Source: Clostridiales bacterium (GTDB taxonomy: Bacteria; Bacillota; Clostridia; Saccharofermentanales; Saccharofermentanaceae). From it: 64,000 nucleotides of DNA. The position numbers were made by a program, and so were the translations under genes. The notes below the pieces were generated by a model that was not told the origin of the DNA, ran no database searches, and saw nothing but the letters and a program-made list of their open reading frames with translations. Positions within the stretch are counted from its first letter, which is position 1; each line of letters starts with the position of its first letter. The DNA lies in assembly GCA_017552455.1 (NCBI GenBank), contig JAFZPX010000062.1:107936-171935 (forward strand), written 5' to 3'. Shown here one piece after another: positions 38,068 to 47,763 of the stretch.

Positions 38068-38964
38068 TTAAGACAACTGAGCAACAGCCTCATCGTAACT
38101 TATCCAGTTGTTCGGAAGATTAAGTATTGCTTCTCCCCACTGACCTGGTTCATCCCACTCTGAATCGTAGTACGGATCCCAGACGATCGCATAAGACATC
38201 TGACTTATATACTGCGCTATATATGCATCACTTTGCTCTTCCGTGATCTGCTCTCCGTCGTATGTATACTCATACTGGTAGTTATAATCATCATCGGGCC
38301 ACGACTCGACCTCGAGCTCACTTAGTTGAACAAGTGAATAGCCCTGCACTTCAAATACATCATAGTAATAAGACCAGTCTTCATCACCGCCGTTGCTCTC
38401 GATCATTATCGTACCGTCGTTAAGGACAATGATGTCCGTGTAGAAACCACCTGCAGCATTCATAACTGCATTCTGAATCGTATGCATCTCGACGGCAGCT
38501 CCCGCCGCAGGATCGTATGTATAAATCTTGATATTGGCGGACATGTAATAAGAGCTTTCTGTGTTACCCCATCCATTCTCCTGATCGGCACAGTACTCGA
38601 TGATCAGCTCGTTAACCCCGTCACCCGTGATATCCGCCAAAGATACAGAAGGCATCGCACCGTACTCGACATCCTCCACAACTCGAAGCTCAGACTCATA
38701 CTGTTCCAAGATAGCAAGGTAAGCTGCATTCATAGCGCTAATATCGACTGCAGGCGCAGCCTCTGTCTCGGGAACGGTCGTCACGATTGTAGTTTCACGA
38801 GTCTCAATAGGAACTGTTGGAGCTTCAGTCTCCGTCGCCACTACACGGGTGAATCCCGAATTACTCTCATCATCGTCACGATCACGCTCACGTGGCTTAT
38901 CCGAAGAACACGCACTTAAAGCCAGTGCACAAACAAGTGTAACTGCCAACAATCTTCTCTTCAT
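38068..38964 (-). CDS. Lipoprotein with DxTGDG-type motif, paralogue 2 (298 aa)
   Basis: The lipobox ALSAC (Cys19) is followed by DRDDDESNSGFTR, the same acidic block as in its downstream neighbour. A Thr/Glu-rich stalk (about 45-70) and one copy of the repeated domain follow, with LADITGDGVNELIIEY (about 110) and DIIVLNDGTIMIES. The two genes are 18 bp apart and clearly arose by duplication. The 534-aa copy has two domains and this one has a single domain. The protein should sit on the outer face of the membrane; its ligand is unknown. It starts 16 bp after the DUF1934 gene on the same strand. Confidence 0.75.
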   Translation of the reverse strand: MKRRLLAVTLVCALALSACSSDKPRERDRDDDESNSGFTRVVATETEAPTVPIETRETTIVTTVPETEAAPAVDISAMNAAYLAILEQYESELRVVEDVEYGAMPSVSLADITGDGVNELIIEYCADQENGWGNTESSYYMSANIKIYTYDPAAGAAVEMHTIQNAVMNAAGGFYTDIIVLNDGTIMIESNGGDEDWSYYYDVFEVQGYSLVQLSELEVESWPDDDYNYQYEYTYDGEQITEEQSDAYIAQYISQMSYAIVWDPYYDSEWDEPGQWGEAILNLPNNWISYDEAVAQLS

Positions 38965-38980
38965 AACAACCCCCTTGTAA

Positions 38981-39364
38981 TTAGAGAAACTTTACCGAGA
39001 ACACATTCTTTATATCGTCCGCACCCATCTCATACGAGATCTCAAACTTAGGGCACAGAACAGAAGGAAGATTGATGTACTCAGTCTTGATATCAGTCTT
39101 TATCGCGCCGTAAGGCGTATGTACCGTACCTTCAGTCCTTTTTGCAGTATCAAAGATAAGCTCGCTCTTATACTCCCCCGAGCGGCGAACGACGGCAATG
39201 CCCGTCTGCTTATCCAGTTTTATCTCATATAGGGATTCCTGTTTGTCACCGTCGTGAAGCTGCTTCCACTTTATGAGCAGAGTCGACATAGAGTCTTCGT
39301 AGATACCCTTTGTCACGAGAGGCTTGTCATAAGCTCCCGTTGTTATCTCCATGTCCCGTATCAC
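38981..39364 (-). CDS. DUF1934 (YwiB-like) beta-barrel protein
   Basis: The 127-residue protein matches DUF1934, a calycin-like cytoplasmic beta barrel. It shows DSMSTLLIKWKQ..., then GIAVVRRSGEYKSELIFD, then TVHTPYGAIKTDIKTEYI and a final YEMGADDIKNVFSVKF strand. The biochemical role is unknown. GTG at 39364 is chosen because AAGGAG lies 5 nt upstream, inside the end of murI, and GTGA overlaps the murI stop. Coupling to murI fits a wall-related or housekeeping unit. Confidence 0.83.
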   Translation of the reverse strand: MIRDMEITTGAYDKPLVTKGIYEDSMSTLLIKWKQLHDGDKQESLYEIKLDKQTGIAVVRRSGEYKSELIFDTAKRTEGTVHTPYGAIKTDIKTEYINLPSVLCPKFEISYEMGADDIKNVFSVKFL

Positions 39365-40197
39365 AGGAACTCCTTCACGTCGTACTTGTCCACCTGCACG
39401 CGTTTCGTACCCTGCGGTAGACCTCTTCCCAGGAACGGAGATGCTACCTGCTCGAAAAGCTTAGGATCGTCGCTCGTATAGAAGGCACGTGTTACTTCAG
39501 TGCCGTCGGAAGCCATATCCTTTTCGCACAGAATGTCCTTTACTACACCTGCTACGGCTATACCTGAATTAATCAACGTAACTTCAGGTCCCATTACTCT
39601 GCTTATGGTATTGGCAAGAAGCGGATAGTGCGTGCACGCGAGTACCACCGTATCCACTCCGGCCTTCTTCAAAGGCTCAAGATATTTTTGTGCTGTGAGG
39701 TAAGCAACCTCATCGTCCCACCATCCTTCTTCAGCAAGCGAGACAAACAACGGACAAGCCTGTGATATAACCTCAAGACCTTCGATATCTTTGCCGCACT
39801 CACGGACAGCGGATTCGTAAACGCCGGAGCCGACAGTAGCACGAGTCGCGATGATGCCGATCTTACCATTCTTCGTAGCCTTAACGGCTGCATCCGCGCC
39901 GGGGACAACAACCTCGACAACAGGAACGTCGCATACATGCGACAAAGTCTTATACGCATGCGTACTTGCAGTATTACATGCGATAACGATCATCTTTACG
40001 TCCTGCTCCTTAAGGAACATCATATCCTGAAGTGAATACTTGATAATGGTGTCATGCGACTTGGTACCGTAAGGGGATCTTCCGTCATCACCGAAGTAGA
40101 TAGTGCTCTCGGAAGGAACCTGCGCGATGATCTCGCGAAGTACAGTAAGTCCTCCGATACCTGAATCAAATATACCTATCGGTCTGTTGTCAGCCAT
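39361..40197 (-). CDS. murI: Glutamate racemase
   Basis: The 278-residue enzyme has FDSGIGGLTVL with Asp11, the first catalytic cysteine Cys74 (IACNTAS) and the second Cys188 with His190 (LACTHYPLL). It converts L-glutamate to D-glutamate for peptidoglycan. Its ATG overlaps the stop codon of the upstream pseudouridine synthase by 1 nt (TAATG). The DUF1934 gene overlaps its 3' end. Confidence 0.96.
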   Translation of the reverse strand: MADNRPIGIFDSGIGGLTVLREIIAQVPSESTIYFGDDGRSPYGTKSHDTIIKYSLQDMMFLKEQDVKMIVIACNTASTHAYKTLSHVCDVPVVEVVVPGADAAVKATKNGKIGIIATRATVGSGVYESAVRECGKDIEGLEVISQACPLFVSLAEEGWWDDEVAYLTAQKYLEPLKKAGVDTVVLACTHYPLLANTISRVMGPEVTLINSGIAVAGVVKDILCEKDMASDGTEVTRAFYTSDDPKLFEQVASPFLGRGLPQGTKRVQVDKYDVKEFL

Positions 40198-41147
40198 TAA
40201 AAGTCCACCTCATACCTGGGTTCGATCGAGAACTTTCTTCCCGACAGTTCCCTGTGAAGATTATCTTCAGATATTTTACCGAACATCAGAGTGGTTGACC
40301 ACAGTTGCTGGTGCTTTATCCTGCCGCCGTCTCTGGAGATGAAGCCGAGGTTTACCTGGTTTCTTCCGTAGTTTCCGTCACCTAATATCGGATATCCCAA
40401 GTGCGCGAACTGAGCTCTGATCTGATGCGTTCTGCCCGTTACAAGTTCACACTCGATCTCAGACAGACCATCGTGATAGCCCAACACTCTGTATCTTGTG
40501 GTTATGGGAAGGTCACCCTCCTGTTTCACGTCATGGATATATACTTCGCCGGAGCGTGTCTTCTCAAGATAAGCCGACACTTCACTCATGAGCTTCTCAT
40601 CCTGAGCAACGACCGGGTCGCCTAAGTCAGCGGGAATCCTTCCGACAACAAGACATCTGTATCTCTTGGTCACCTTCTCTTCCTTAAAGAGCTTGACCGC
40701 ATCTTCAAGGTACGCTTTGTTCTTCGCGATCATGAGGATACCGCCGGTATTCATGTCGATACGGTGAACGAGCTCCGCATTCTTATTACCGGTTGTCTGT
40801 CTTACTATATCGATCAGGTTATCATCAGTTGTCTTGCCACTGTGCACAGGAAGACCCTGACGCTTATTTACGATCAACATTCCGTCAGTCTGTGCAACGA
40901 TGGAATAATCGCGTGAATAATCCTTCTTTACCTTGCCGTCTCCGAACAGGCTGTCAGGAAGCCAAACCTGTATCTCCTGTCCTGCAAGCACCTTCATATC
41001 GGTCGAGACCTTCTTGCCGTCGATCCTTATATCCTTGTGCTTGAGCGCCTTATACAGATCCGCCTTAGTTAAAGACGGGAAATTAACAGTGCACGCCTTA
41101 ACGACGTGCTCACCGTTCAATGAATTGTCTACTATAAAGCTTTTCAT
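40197..41147 (-). CDS. RluA/RluD-family pseudouridine synthase with S4 domain
   Basis: The 316-residue protein has an N-terminal S4 RNA-binding domain (about 12-65). The catalytic domain carries Asp131 in the motif VHRIDMNTGG, where most members have HRLDxxTSG. The GRTHQIRAQFAHLGYPILGD signature is present near residue 250. It isomerises uridine in rRNA or tRNA; the target base cannot be told from sequence. It begins 2 bp after the small-multidrug-export gene and overlaps murI. Confidence 0.92.
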   Translation of the reverse strand: MKSFIVDNSLNGEHVVKACTVNFPSLTKADLYKALKHKDIRIDGKKVSTDMKVLAGQEIQVWLPDSLFGDGKVKKDYSRDYSIVAQTDGMLIVNKRQGLPVHSGKTTDDNLIDIVRQTTGNKNAELVHRIDMNTGGILMIAKNKAYLEDAVKLFKEEKVTKRYRCLVVGRIPADLGDPVVAQDEKLMSEVSAYLEKTRSGEVYIHDVKQEGDLPITTRYRVLGYHDGLSEIECELVTGRTHQIRAQFAHLGYPILGDGNYGRNQVNLGFISRDGGRIKHQQLWSTTLMFGKISEDNLHRELSGRKFSIEPRYEVDF

Positions 41148-41149
41148 TA

Positions 41150-41623
41150 TTACTTAAGAATGTTGATACCGAGCATTGTCAGGATACCAATGATGATACC
41201 TGCCAAGACTACTCCACACATAACTGCAATCGTGCTCTTCTTGAAGTCCATGTCGAGGATGCTTGCTGCAAGCGTTCCTGTCCATGCGCCCGTTCCCGGA
41301 AGAGGAATACCTACGAAAAGAAAGAGTGCAACGTACGCGCCCTTTTTGCCTGCCATGAGCTTCTGTCCGCCCTTGTGGCCCTTTTCGAGGCAGAAAGTAA
41401 AGAACTTACCTATGAACTTCTTGTCCTTACCCCACTCGAGCACCTTACGTGCGAGGAAGAAGATTATGGGTACAGGAAGCATATTACCGACGATACAGAT
41501 GATGTATGCAGGGATTGTCGGGATACCCGATCCAAGAGCATAGATGATGCCGCCGCGGATCTCGATCAGCGGAACCATAGATATAAAGAATGAGATAACT
41601 GCATCAAAAAGATCAAAAGACAT
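41150..41623 (-). CDS. Small-multidrug-export-family membrane protein (PF06695 type)
   Basis: The 157-residue protein has about four membrane helices with the family features. These are SMVPLIEIRGGIIYALGSGIP near the N-terminus, KKGAYVALFLFVGIPLPGTGAWTGTLAA in the middle, and a Gly-rich last helix. The family name comes from limited drug-resistance data; a DedA-like membrane role is also possible. ATG at 41623 is chosen because AAGGAG lies 7 nt upstream. It precedes the pseudouridine synthase and murI genes. Confidence 0.85.
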   Translation of the reverse strand: MSFDLFDAVISFFISMVPLIEIRGGIIYALGSGIPTIPAYIICIVGNMLPVPIIFFLARKVLEWGKDKKFIGKFFTFCLEKGHKGGQKLMAGKKGAYVALFLFVGIPLPGTGAWTGTLAASILDMDFKKSTIAVMCGVVLAGIIIGILTMLGINILK

Positions 41624-41671
41624 AATTAAACTCCTTAATACGCCAATGATTGTCGCATAACAGGACAAGCT

Positions 41672-42442
41672 TTACAAATCAGCCTTGGAGTCCTGCTCAC
41701 TTATCCAGCTTTTGTGGTAATGCTTCTTCCTGTACTCCTCGGGGGTCATGCCCGTCTGCTTTCGGAACACCTGAATGAAGTGACTCTGTGAGGAGAAGCC
41801 CAGATAGTTTGCTATCTGCAAAGAAGTGTCATCAAGATGGCGCAGCATATGCTCAGCAATCTCTATCTTGCTGTCTCTTATGTACTCACTTATCGACTTA
41901 CCCATCTCCTGCTTAAATAGCTTGCTCAAGTAACTCGAATTGACGGAAAGTTCGTGAGCGACCTGCTCAACCGTGATGGGTTCCTGAACATGCATGCGGA
42001 TGTAGTCGATAGCAAGCACTACATATCTTGAGACCACCTGCTTCTTGGAAAGATCTCTCATGCGGGTGCAGTACTCGATTCTGACCTCTTCCGATATAGC
42101 ACGAACAGCCTCCGGAGTCGAAGCAGCGTCGATCTTTCTTATGAAGATATCGCTCAAGGTGTAGCTGATGGCTATATCCATGCCGTGCTCGATGCAGAAT
42201 CTCGAGACGAGTGCCGTCATGATGATCGCGTGGTATTTCTCGTTATTGAGATTGTCTTTTGACAGAACCCCTCGTCTGGTAGACGTGGCCTTTCTTGTCC
42301 TCTCGAGATCCTTCTTCAGACCCTCAAGATCACCCGCGGCGATAAGACCGTAGCGGTTGATCTCGGCATTATAAGCGAACCTTCTGGTGTCGCTGTCGCG
42401 TTCTGACAGAAGCAGACGCTCAAGTTCTTCGTCGATAGTCAT
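41672..42442 (-). CDS. AraC-family transcriptional regulator
   Basis: The 256-residue protein has a helical N-terminal domain (about 1-145) and a C-terminal AraC/XylS domain with two helix-turn-helix units: VEQVAHELSVNSSYLSKLFKQEMG and LQIANYLGFSSQSHFIQVFRKQTGMTPEEYR. The N-terminal part has no cupin pattern and resembles the helical domains of YesN-like proteins without a receiver. Its ATG overlaps the stop codon of the cyclophilin gene (TGATG). Targets are unknown. Confidence 0.9.
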   Translation of the reverse strand: MTIDEELERLLLSERDSDTRRFAYNAEINRYGLIAAGDLEGLKKDLERTRKATSTRRGVLSKDNLNNEKYHAIIMTALVSRFCIEHGMDIAISYTLSDIFIRKIDAASTPEAVRAISEEVRIEYCTRMRDLSKKQVVSRYVVLAIDYIRMHVQEPITVEQVAHELSVNSSYLSKLFKQEMGKSISEYIRDSKIEIAEHMLRHLDDTSLQIANYLGFSSQSHFIQVFRKQTGMTPEEYRKKHYHKSWISEQDSKADL

Positions 42443-43101
42443 CAGTCGATTACTCTAACTGCAGTGATAACAGGCTGGTCTTCAGGAGCAACAGCGCCGT
42501 TGGCACCTGAATTAACCGTATTTGCACAGATAGCATCTACGATATCCATACCCTCAGTAACGTGACCGAATGTAGCATAGTCACCGTCGATACCGGGATA
42601 ATCCTGATGAACGATAAAGAACTGGGAAGATGCGGAATCCATGTCCTGACCGTTACGGGCCATGGCAATAGTGCCTCTCAGGTGAGAGATGGGATTCTCG
42701 ATGCCGTTGTTAGAAAACTCACCGATGATCGTGTTCTCCGCTCCGCCGGTACCGTCACCGTTGGGATCGCCGCCCTGGATCATGAAGCCGGAGATTATTC
42801 TGTGGAAAGTAAGTCCGTTATAGAAACCGGAATTCGCGAGGTCCATGAAGTTGTGTACTGTGATAGGAGCTGTATCAGCATCAAGCTCGAGATAGATAGT
42901 GCCGTAATCCTGGATATCCATCTCTACATGATGAAGGCCGTCTCTTAACGGAGCAGCCTGCGCCTCATACTCACTAAGTCTTGCGTCCTGCGCATCGCGT
43001 GCAGCCTGATTAGGATCCTCATACTTGATGCAGCCTGTCATAAGGCTCATTGCTGCAACTATAGCAAGCGCACTGATCATTATCTTCTTTATACTCTTCA
43101 T
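42442..43101 (-). CDS. Cyclophilin-type peptidyl-prolyl isomerase lipoprotein
   Basis: The 219-residue precursor has lipobox LMTGC (Cys24) and a cyclophilin domain. [22 protein letters not shown] carries the catalytic Arg, and [22 protein letters not shown] and [13 protein letters not shown] follow. It should sit on the outer face of the membrane and help fold exported proteins by cis-trans isomerisation of prolyl bonds. ATG at 43101 is chosen because AAGGGAG lies 8 nt upstream; two further upstream in-frame starts fit less well. It may head the operon that continues through the AraC gene. Confidence 0.92.
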   Translation of the reverse strand: MKSIKKIMISALAIVAAMSLMTGCIKYEDPNQAARDAQDARLSEYEAQAAPLRDGLHHVEMDIQDYGTIYLELDADTAPITVHNFMDLANSGFYNGLTFHRIISGFMIQGGDPNGDGTGGAENTIIGEFSNNGIENPISHLRGTIAMARNGQDMDSASSQFFIVHQDYPGIDGDYATFGHVTEGMDIVDAICANTVNSGANGAVAPEDQPVITAVRVID

Positions 43102-43154
43102 TCTCATTTCTCCCTTGTAATAATACCCATACATTGTAGCACCAAGGCGTGTGT

Positions 43155-43160
43155 TATGAT
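43155..43160 (+). promoter_or_regulatory. Extended -10 box directly before the 187-aa membrane-protein gene
   Basis: TGTTATGAT fits the TGnTATnAT pattern. Its TATGAT part ends 6 nt before the ATG at 43167, so transcription should begin at or next to the start codon. TTGTAG lies 15 nt upstream as a weak -35 box. Confidence 0.45.
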
Positions 43161-43166
43161 ACTTTC

Positions 43167-43730
43167 ATGAATAACACCGTCTATAACTTCACCGCTGAGA
43201 AGATATACAAGAAGACATCCTGGGAAAGGAATGTCGTGCTGGGCGCGACAGGATCCTTTGCTTTGATGCTGATCATAACTTTCATTATGGTTAACTCAGG
43301 CGCAGGAACCGTCTCCATCTTGCCTGCAGCCATAGGCATATTTACCTTAGGCACTGCGACCGGCATATGGGGTCTTCACATCAGTGAGAAAAGACAGCTT
43401 CGCGAATCGCTCAAGCCATTCTCTATTGATGACATTCTCTATGAGATCAATCACAACTGCGTATTCATCTTCGGGCGCGACAACAAAGCATCCTTCTTTC
43501 TGACACCGAAGTATATCGTCGTTCAGAATAAGTTCGTATGCCTTACCCGCGATGTTGCCCGTGTCCGACTCTATAAAGGAAGGCCGAGGATTAACTCGAC
43601 CTTCATATTCCTTAAAGACGGCACCGCTTACGATTCAGGAAAGTTGCTTGGCAACTACAATAAATACGACGAGTTCGCAGCAGCTTTAAAGCGCATTAAT
43701 CCTGACGCTGACTGTCAGGCAAAGAATTAA
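43167..43730 (+). CDS. Two-helix membrane protein of unknown function
   Basis: The 187-residue protein has two membrane helices (about 25-45 and 50-72) and then a soluble C-terminal part (about 80-180) of mixed strands and helices. Motifs include FFLTPKYIVVQNKFVCLTRDVARVRLYKG and FIFLKDGTAYDSGKLLGN. I do not recognise the family; the soluble part recalls PH-like YcxB-type domains. There is no Shine-Dalgarno site before the ATG, and a -10 box ends 6 nt away, suggesting a leaderless message. A GTG six codons upstream is an alternative start. The 3' end overlaps the nitroreductase gene by 35 bp. Confidence 0.68.
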   Translation: MNNTVYNFTAEKIYKKTSWERNVVLGATGSFALMLIITFIMVNSGAGTVSILPAAIGIFTLGTATGIWGLHISEKRQLRESLKPFSIDDILYEINHNCVFIFGRDNKASFFLTPKYIVVQNKFVCLTRDVARVRLYKGRPRINSTFIFLKDGTAYDSGKLLGNYNKYDEFAAALKRINPDADCQAKN

Positions 43731-44232
43731 ACCACGCACGCTCTTCGAAGGTTTTCTTCTTCGGCATGACAGGCTCACCATCTGCCTTACCCACAGGCAG
43801 AATGCAGACAAGTTCATATTCGTCAGGTATATTAAGAATCGCTTTTATCTTGTCACAGATTCTGTCCTCATCAGTGATGTGACCTTCGAACCAGCAGCTC
43901 TGATAACCGAGATCAACTATCGCCAGAAGCATATTCTCAATAGCCGCAGAATAATCCTGCACGGCAAAGCATCTGTCACGGTATGCGTTTATATGTCTCG
44001 TCAGCACGCAGATCATGGCAGGAGCTGTATCACAGACCGGAGGTTCGATAACAGCATTGATTCTCTTTAACAGTTCAGGATCATCAACACAGACAAGACT
44101 TGTCGTCTGCTTATTACAACCTGACGGGGCTGCAAGTCCCGCCTCCATGATGATCTTAAGATCCTCCTGCGGCACCTTCTCAGACTTATACTTACCGCGG
44201 TAACTTCTTCTGTTCATTATTGTATCTAACAT
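43696..44232 (-). CDS. Nitroreductase-family flavoprotein
   Basis: The 178-residue protein has the FMN-binding start IMNRRSYRGKYKSEKVPQED, LAAPSGCNKQTTSL, and the later ENMLLAIVDLGYQSCWFEGHI and LPVGKADGEP features. Members use NAD(P)H to reduce nitro groups, quinones or other acceptors. The length is at the short end of the family. GAGGTAG precedes the ATG. It is convergent with the two-helix membrane-protein gene and 15 bp downstream of the ABC permease gene on the same strand. Confidence 0.88.
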   Translation of the reverse strand: MLDTIMNRRSYRGKYKSEKVPQEDLKIIMEAGLAAPSGCNKQTTSLVCVDDPELLKRINAVIEPPVCDTAPAMICVLTRHINAYRDRCFAVQDYSAAIENMLLAIVDLGYQSCWFEGHITDEDRICDKIKAILNIPDEYELVCILPVGKADGEPVMPKKKTFEERAWFNSLPDSQRQD

Positions 44233-44247
44233 ATCTACCTCACTTAA

Positions 44248-47049
44248 TTACTCGGCACTCTTCAACGACTCTGCCATATCAATACGATCGATCTTGATCC
44301 TCATGACGAGATCAACTATGACCGAGAACAAGATAACAAACAAGAACGAATATAAATAGCTTATCGGCAGGATCTTACACTCGAACGTTACCATGTCCAT
44401 CTCGACCTTATCGATAACAAATCTGTGAAGCGCGATACCGAGCGGAATGCCCACTATGTATCCCATAAACACAAGGATAAAGTTCTCTCTGAAAAAGTAC
44501 GCTCCGGTCTCCGCATGGGAGAATCCGAGGACCTTGATAGTCGCTATCTCTCTAACACGCTCAGAGATATTGATGTTATTAAGATTGAACAACACGATGA
44601 ATGCGAGCATCGCAGCACATCCAATAAGCAGAACTACGATCACATTCATCTTCTCCATCGTACTTGCAAATGACACTCTAGACTGTGCCGTAACACGCAC
44701 ATCAGTAAAGTCATTCGTCAGATTCAACTCACGCGACATATCGTAATCTGAATCCTCATCATCGACATCACTAACAAGAAAAATATTTGATGCCCTGAAA
44801 GACTTATCAAACACTTGCTCATAAGTATTCTCGTTAATGAACGCATAATGGAAGATGTAGTTGTCGAATACATACGCGATCTGAAGCGTAAACTCACGGC
44901 CTTCATCGCCATACCCAAGCGTGATCATATCACCAGCAGAAAGACCGTTCTTATCTGCCAACTTGGAACTGATGGCGATCTGTCCGTCTTCCGGCCACGG
45001 CATATCAACTCCGTCACAATGTGTTCTTAACGCATCCTGTATTGACGGATCAGATGAGATGAACAAAGTAACATCACGAACTATCTGCGGCGATGTGTGC
45101 GTGACATTCTCCGTGCGGATGGGGATACCTGTATACGATGTACCGAGAAGCTCGTTTGCATCTGAGATATCGGCAAGCGCCTGTTCAACTGACTTTCCGT
45201 CCTTGAGCAAAGCATCAAGTCTGTATGTGGTTATATTGTCATACTGAAGATCTACAACATCCGTGATTGAATCGCGAAGTCCAAAGCCCGTTATAAGGAG
45301 GGCTGAACATCCCGCGATACCGATGATCATCATGGACATTCTCTTCTTAAATCTGAACACATTACGAAGTGATACTTTCTCAGTAAAGCGGAGCATCTTC
45401 CAAAGTCCCGTCATCTTCTCAAGCAGAATCTTTTTACCTGCAGCGGGAGCCTTGGGGCGAATGAGCTCCGCAGGCATTCCTCGCAGCTCATCTGCAGCAG
45501 TAATCACAGCTACACCTACAGAACAAAGCAGCGAGACCACAAGAGCTACAATAAACAACGGAACCGACTTCTGCAGCATAAGATCCGTAAAGCCGTACAT
45601 CATTCCATATACATCCCAGATCACGAACGGAAATATATTGATGCCCGCATAGTAACCCGCGACGGCTCCTATCACAGCAGCAGATCCGGCATAGATCGAA
45701 TACTTCATTATGATGGAGATATCGGAATAACCAAGAGCTCTCATCGTTCCGATGATGCTTCTCTCATCCATTACCATCCTCTGCATTGTAGTCGAGCAAA
45801 CAAGAGCCGCCAGCGCGAAAAAGAATATCGGGAAGACATTCGCAAGGCCTTTTACGATACCCGCATCGTTATCGAAAGCAAGGTAGCCTGTATTGGTATT
45901 ACGTCCGAGCACATACACTTCAGGATCTTCTGTATTGGCAAGCACACCTGCCATATAAGACAGCTCCATGCTTGCAGCTGTCATCTGCGCATCAAAGTCA
46001 CGCTGACCTTCGAAGAACTCTATACGGCCATCCTGATACTCAGCAAATCCGTCTTCGTATTCAGCGAGAGCCTCATCATATTCCTCCTGATACTGCGGAG
46101 GGACCATAGGCAACGCCTCTAGCTGCTCACGGGTTTCCTCAAGCTGTTCCCAAGCATCCTGCAATTCCACGCGTGCATCTTCAAGCTCTTGAGCCGCATC
46201 AATAAGATCTTCTGATGCTTCCTCACGCGCGTCATTAAGATCTGCTATTCCTTCAGAAAGATCCTCACGATGCTCATCCATAAGATCTTCGAATCTGTCG
46301 TTGATAATTGCCTCTACAGCAGATTCAAGTTCGTCCTCCTTCGCATCTGCGAAGTCATCATACTCATCCGAATAAGCATCAAAGCCCGTGTCATAATACA
46401 CATAGCACTCGGAGTAGTACTCCATGTCAAAAGCATCTTCTGTAGTGAATGCGAAGTAAGACAACTGTCCGCTTCCTACATCCGTCGTTCCCCTCTGGAA
46501 ATCAAGATATAAAGGCGACCTTACGGTACCTACAACTGTAAATGTATCAGCATTAAGATAATCCGCATCATCCTGACCTGATACTCCTGACAGAATCAGC
46601 TGTGAACCGATAACAGCATCAGGATCTGCAAAATTATAACCGTCAATGACTATCTCATTTGCAGTCTCAGGCAAGCGTCCGGATTCCAGTTTAAGAAGGT
46701 TCACACCGGATGTCATTGAATGAATACGAACCTGCGATCTTTGTGTCTCTTCCTGGTAGGAAAGTCTTGCTACGACATCTGCTGAATACGCGCCTTCCGC
46801 ATCCACAATTCCATCAAGAGCCGCTATCTGTTCTATGTCATCAGCGTCAAATCCGATCGTGGATATAAGACGGAAATCAAACATCTTATGTTCGGCAATA
46901 TATGTATTTCCGGTCAGCATAAATGACGGATTACTCTGTACAAGTCCGCACATGAATCCGACACCTAATGCGATTATCGCAAGTATGGCAAGGAACCTAC
47001 CGAAGCTGTTCTTTATGGACCTTGCTATTGTCTTGAGATAAGGAGTCAT
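44248..47049 (-). CDS. FtsX/MacB-type ABC exporter permease with coiled-coil insert
   Basis: The 933-residue protein has an N-terminal membrane helix (about 15-35) and a large extracellular region. That region includes an acidic coiled coil (about 230-350) rich in Glu/Asp/Leu heptads. Two FtsX modules follow (about 385-530 and 770-930), with TMQRMVMDERSIIGTMRALGYSDISI and SERVREIATIKVLGFSHAETG, the typical cytoplasmic coupling segments. This is the layout of Gram-positive permeases that move lipids, peptides or antibiotics. The ATPase gene lies 10 bp upstream. Substrate cannot be inferred. Confidence 0.9.
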   Translation of the reverse strand: MTPYLKTIARSIKNSFGRFLAILAIIALGVGFMCGLVQSNPSFMLTGNTYIAEHKMFDFRLISTIGFDADDIEQIAALDGIVDAEGAYSADVVARLSYQEETQRSQVRIHSMTSGVNLLKLESGRLPETANEIVIDGYNFADPDAVIGSQLILSGVSGQDDADYLNADTFTVVGTVRSPLYLDFQRGTTDVGSGQLSYFAFTTEDAFDMEYYSECYVYYDTGFDAYSDEYDDFADAKEDELESAVEAIINDRFEDLMDEHREDLSEGIADLNDAREEASEDLIDAAQELEDARVELQDAWEQLEETREQLEALPMVPPQYQEEYDEALAEYEDGFAEYQDGRIEFFEGQRDFDAQMTAASMELSYMAGVLANTEDPEVYVLGRNTNTGYLAFDNDAGIVKGLANVFPIFFFALAALVCSTTMQRMVMDERSIIGTMRALGYSDISIIMKYSIYAGSAAVIGAVAGYYAGINIFPFVIWDVYGMMYGFTDLMLQKSVPLFIVALVVSLLCSVGVAVITAADELRGMPAELIRPKAPAAGKKILLEKMTGLWKMLRFTEKVSLRNVFRFKKRMSMMIIGIAGCSALLITGFGLRDSITDVVDLQYDNITTYRLDALLKDGKSVEQALADISDANELLGTSYTGIPIRTENVTHTSPQIVRDVTLFISSDPSIQDALRTHCDGVDMPWPEDGQIAISSKLADKNGLSAGDMITLGYGDEGREFTLQIAYVFDNYIFHYAFINENTYEQVFDKSFRASNIFLVSDVDDEDSDYDMSRELNLTNDFTDVRVTAQSRVSFASTMEKMNVIVVLLIGCAAMLAFIVLFNLNNINISERVREIATIKVLGFSHAETGAYFFRENFILVFMGYIVGIPLGIALHRFVIDKVEMDMVTFECKILPISYLYSFLFVILFSVIVDLVMRIKIDRIDMAESLKSAE

Positions 47050-47059
47050 CTCGCTAATA

Positions 47060-47761
47060 TCACCATTCTATAAGATCGATACTCTTGGGATCCTCATTGA
47101 CCGTATTGCTCACGACCTTACCGTTCTTAAGTCTGATCACACGGTTTGCCATCGCTGTCAAAGCTGAGTTATGAGTAATGATTACAACAGTCATTCCTTC
47201 GTCTGTAGACAGCTTCTGAAGAAGCTTAAGTATCGACTTACCAGTCTCATAATCAAGTGCTCCCGTAGGTTCATCGCACAACAGAAGCTTAGGGTTCTTC
47301 GCGATGGCGCGGGCGATGGAGATTCTCTGCTGCTCGCCTCCCGACAGCTGAGCCGGGAAGTTATCACGTCTGTTAGAAAGTCCTACAGCTTCGAGAAGGT
47401 CCGCAGGATTCTTCGGATCCTTAACCAGCTGAGATGCCATCTCGATATTCTCATATGCCGTCAGATTCGGTATCAGATTATAGAACTGGAATACGAAGCC
47501 GACTTCATTACGTCTGTATACTGCAAGATCCCTGTTATTCAACGAGGATATGTCTCTTCCGTCTAGTATGACTTTACCCGAAGTCAGTCTGTCCATTCCG
47601 CCAAGGATGTTAAGAAGCGTGGTCTTACCCGCACCGGACTGTCCGACGATTACTGAAAGTTCCCCCTGCTCAAGGAAGAAATCAGTGCCATCCAATGCGT
47701 AAAGGTCTACAGAACCAGTTCTGTAGACCTTCTTTACGTCATGAAATTCAATATAAGACAA
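47060..47761 (-). CDS. ABC transporter ATP-binding protein (MacB/LolD type)
   Basis: The 233-residue ATPase has Walker [14 protein letters not shown]-loop [15 protein letters not shown], signature LSGGEQQR, Walker [13 protein letters not shown] and H-loop ITHNS. These fit the LolD/MacB subgroup. It powers the FtsX-type permease encoded 10 bp downstream. The transglutaminase-LRR gene ends 2 bp downstream of... its own start side, so all three genes lie in one direction and may be cotranscribed. Confidence 0.93.
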   Translation of the reverse strand: MSYIEFHDVKKVYRTGSVDLYALDGTDFFLEQGELSVIVGQSGAGKTTLLNILGGMDRLTSGKVILDGRDISSLNNRDLAVYRRNEVGFVFQFYNLIPNLTAYENIEMASQLVKDPKNPADLLEAVGLSNRRDNFPAQLSGGEQQRISIARAIAKNPKLLLCDEPTGALDYETGKSILKLLQKLSTDEGMTVVIITHNSALTAMANRVIRLKNGKVVSNTVNEDPKSIDLIEW

Positions 47762-47763
47762 GC

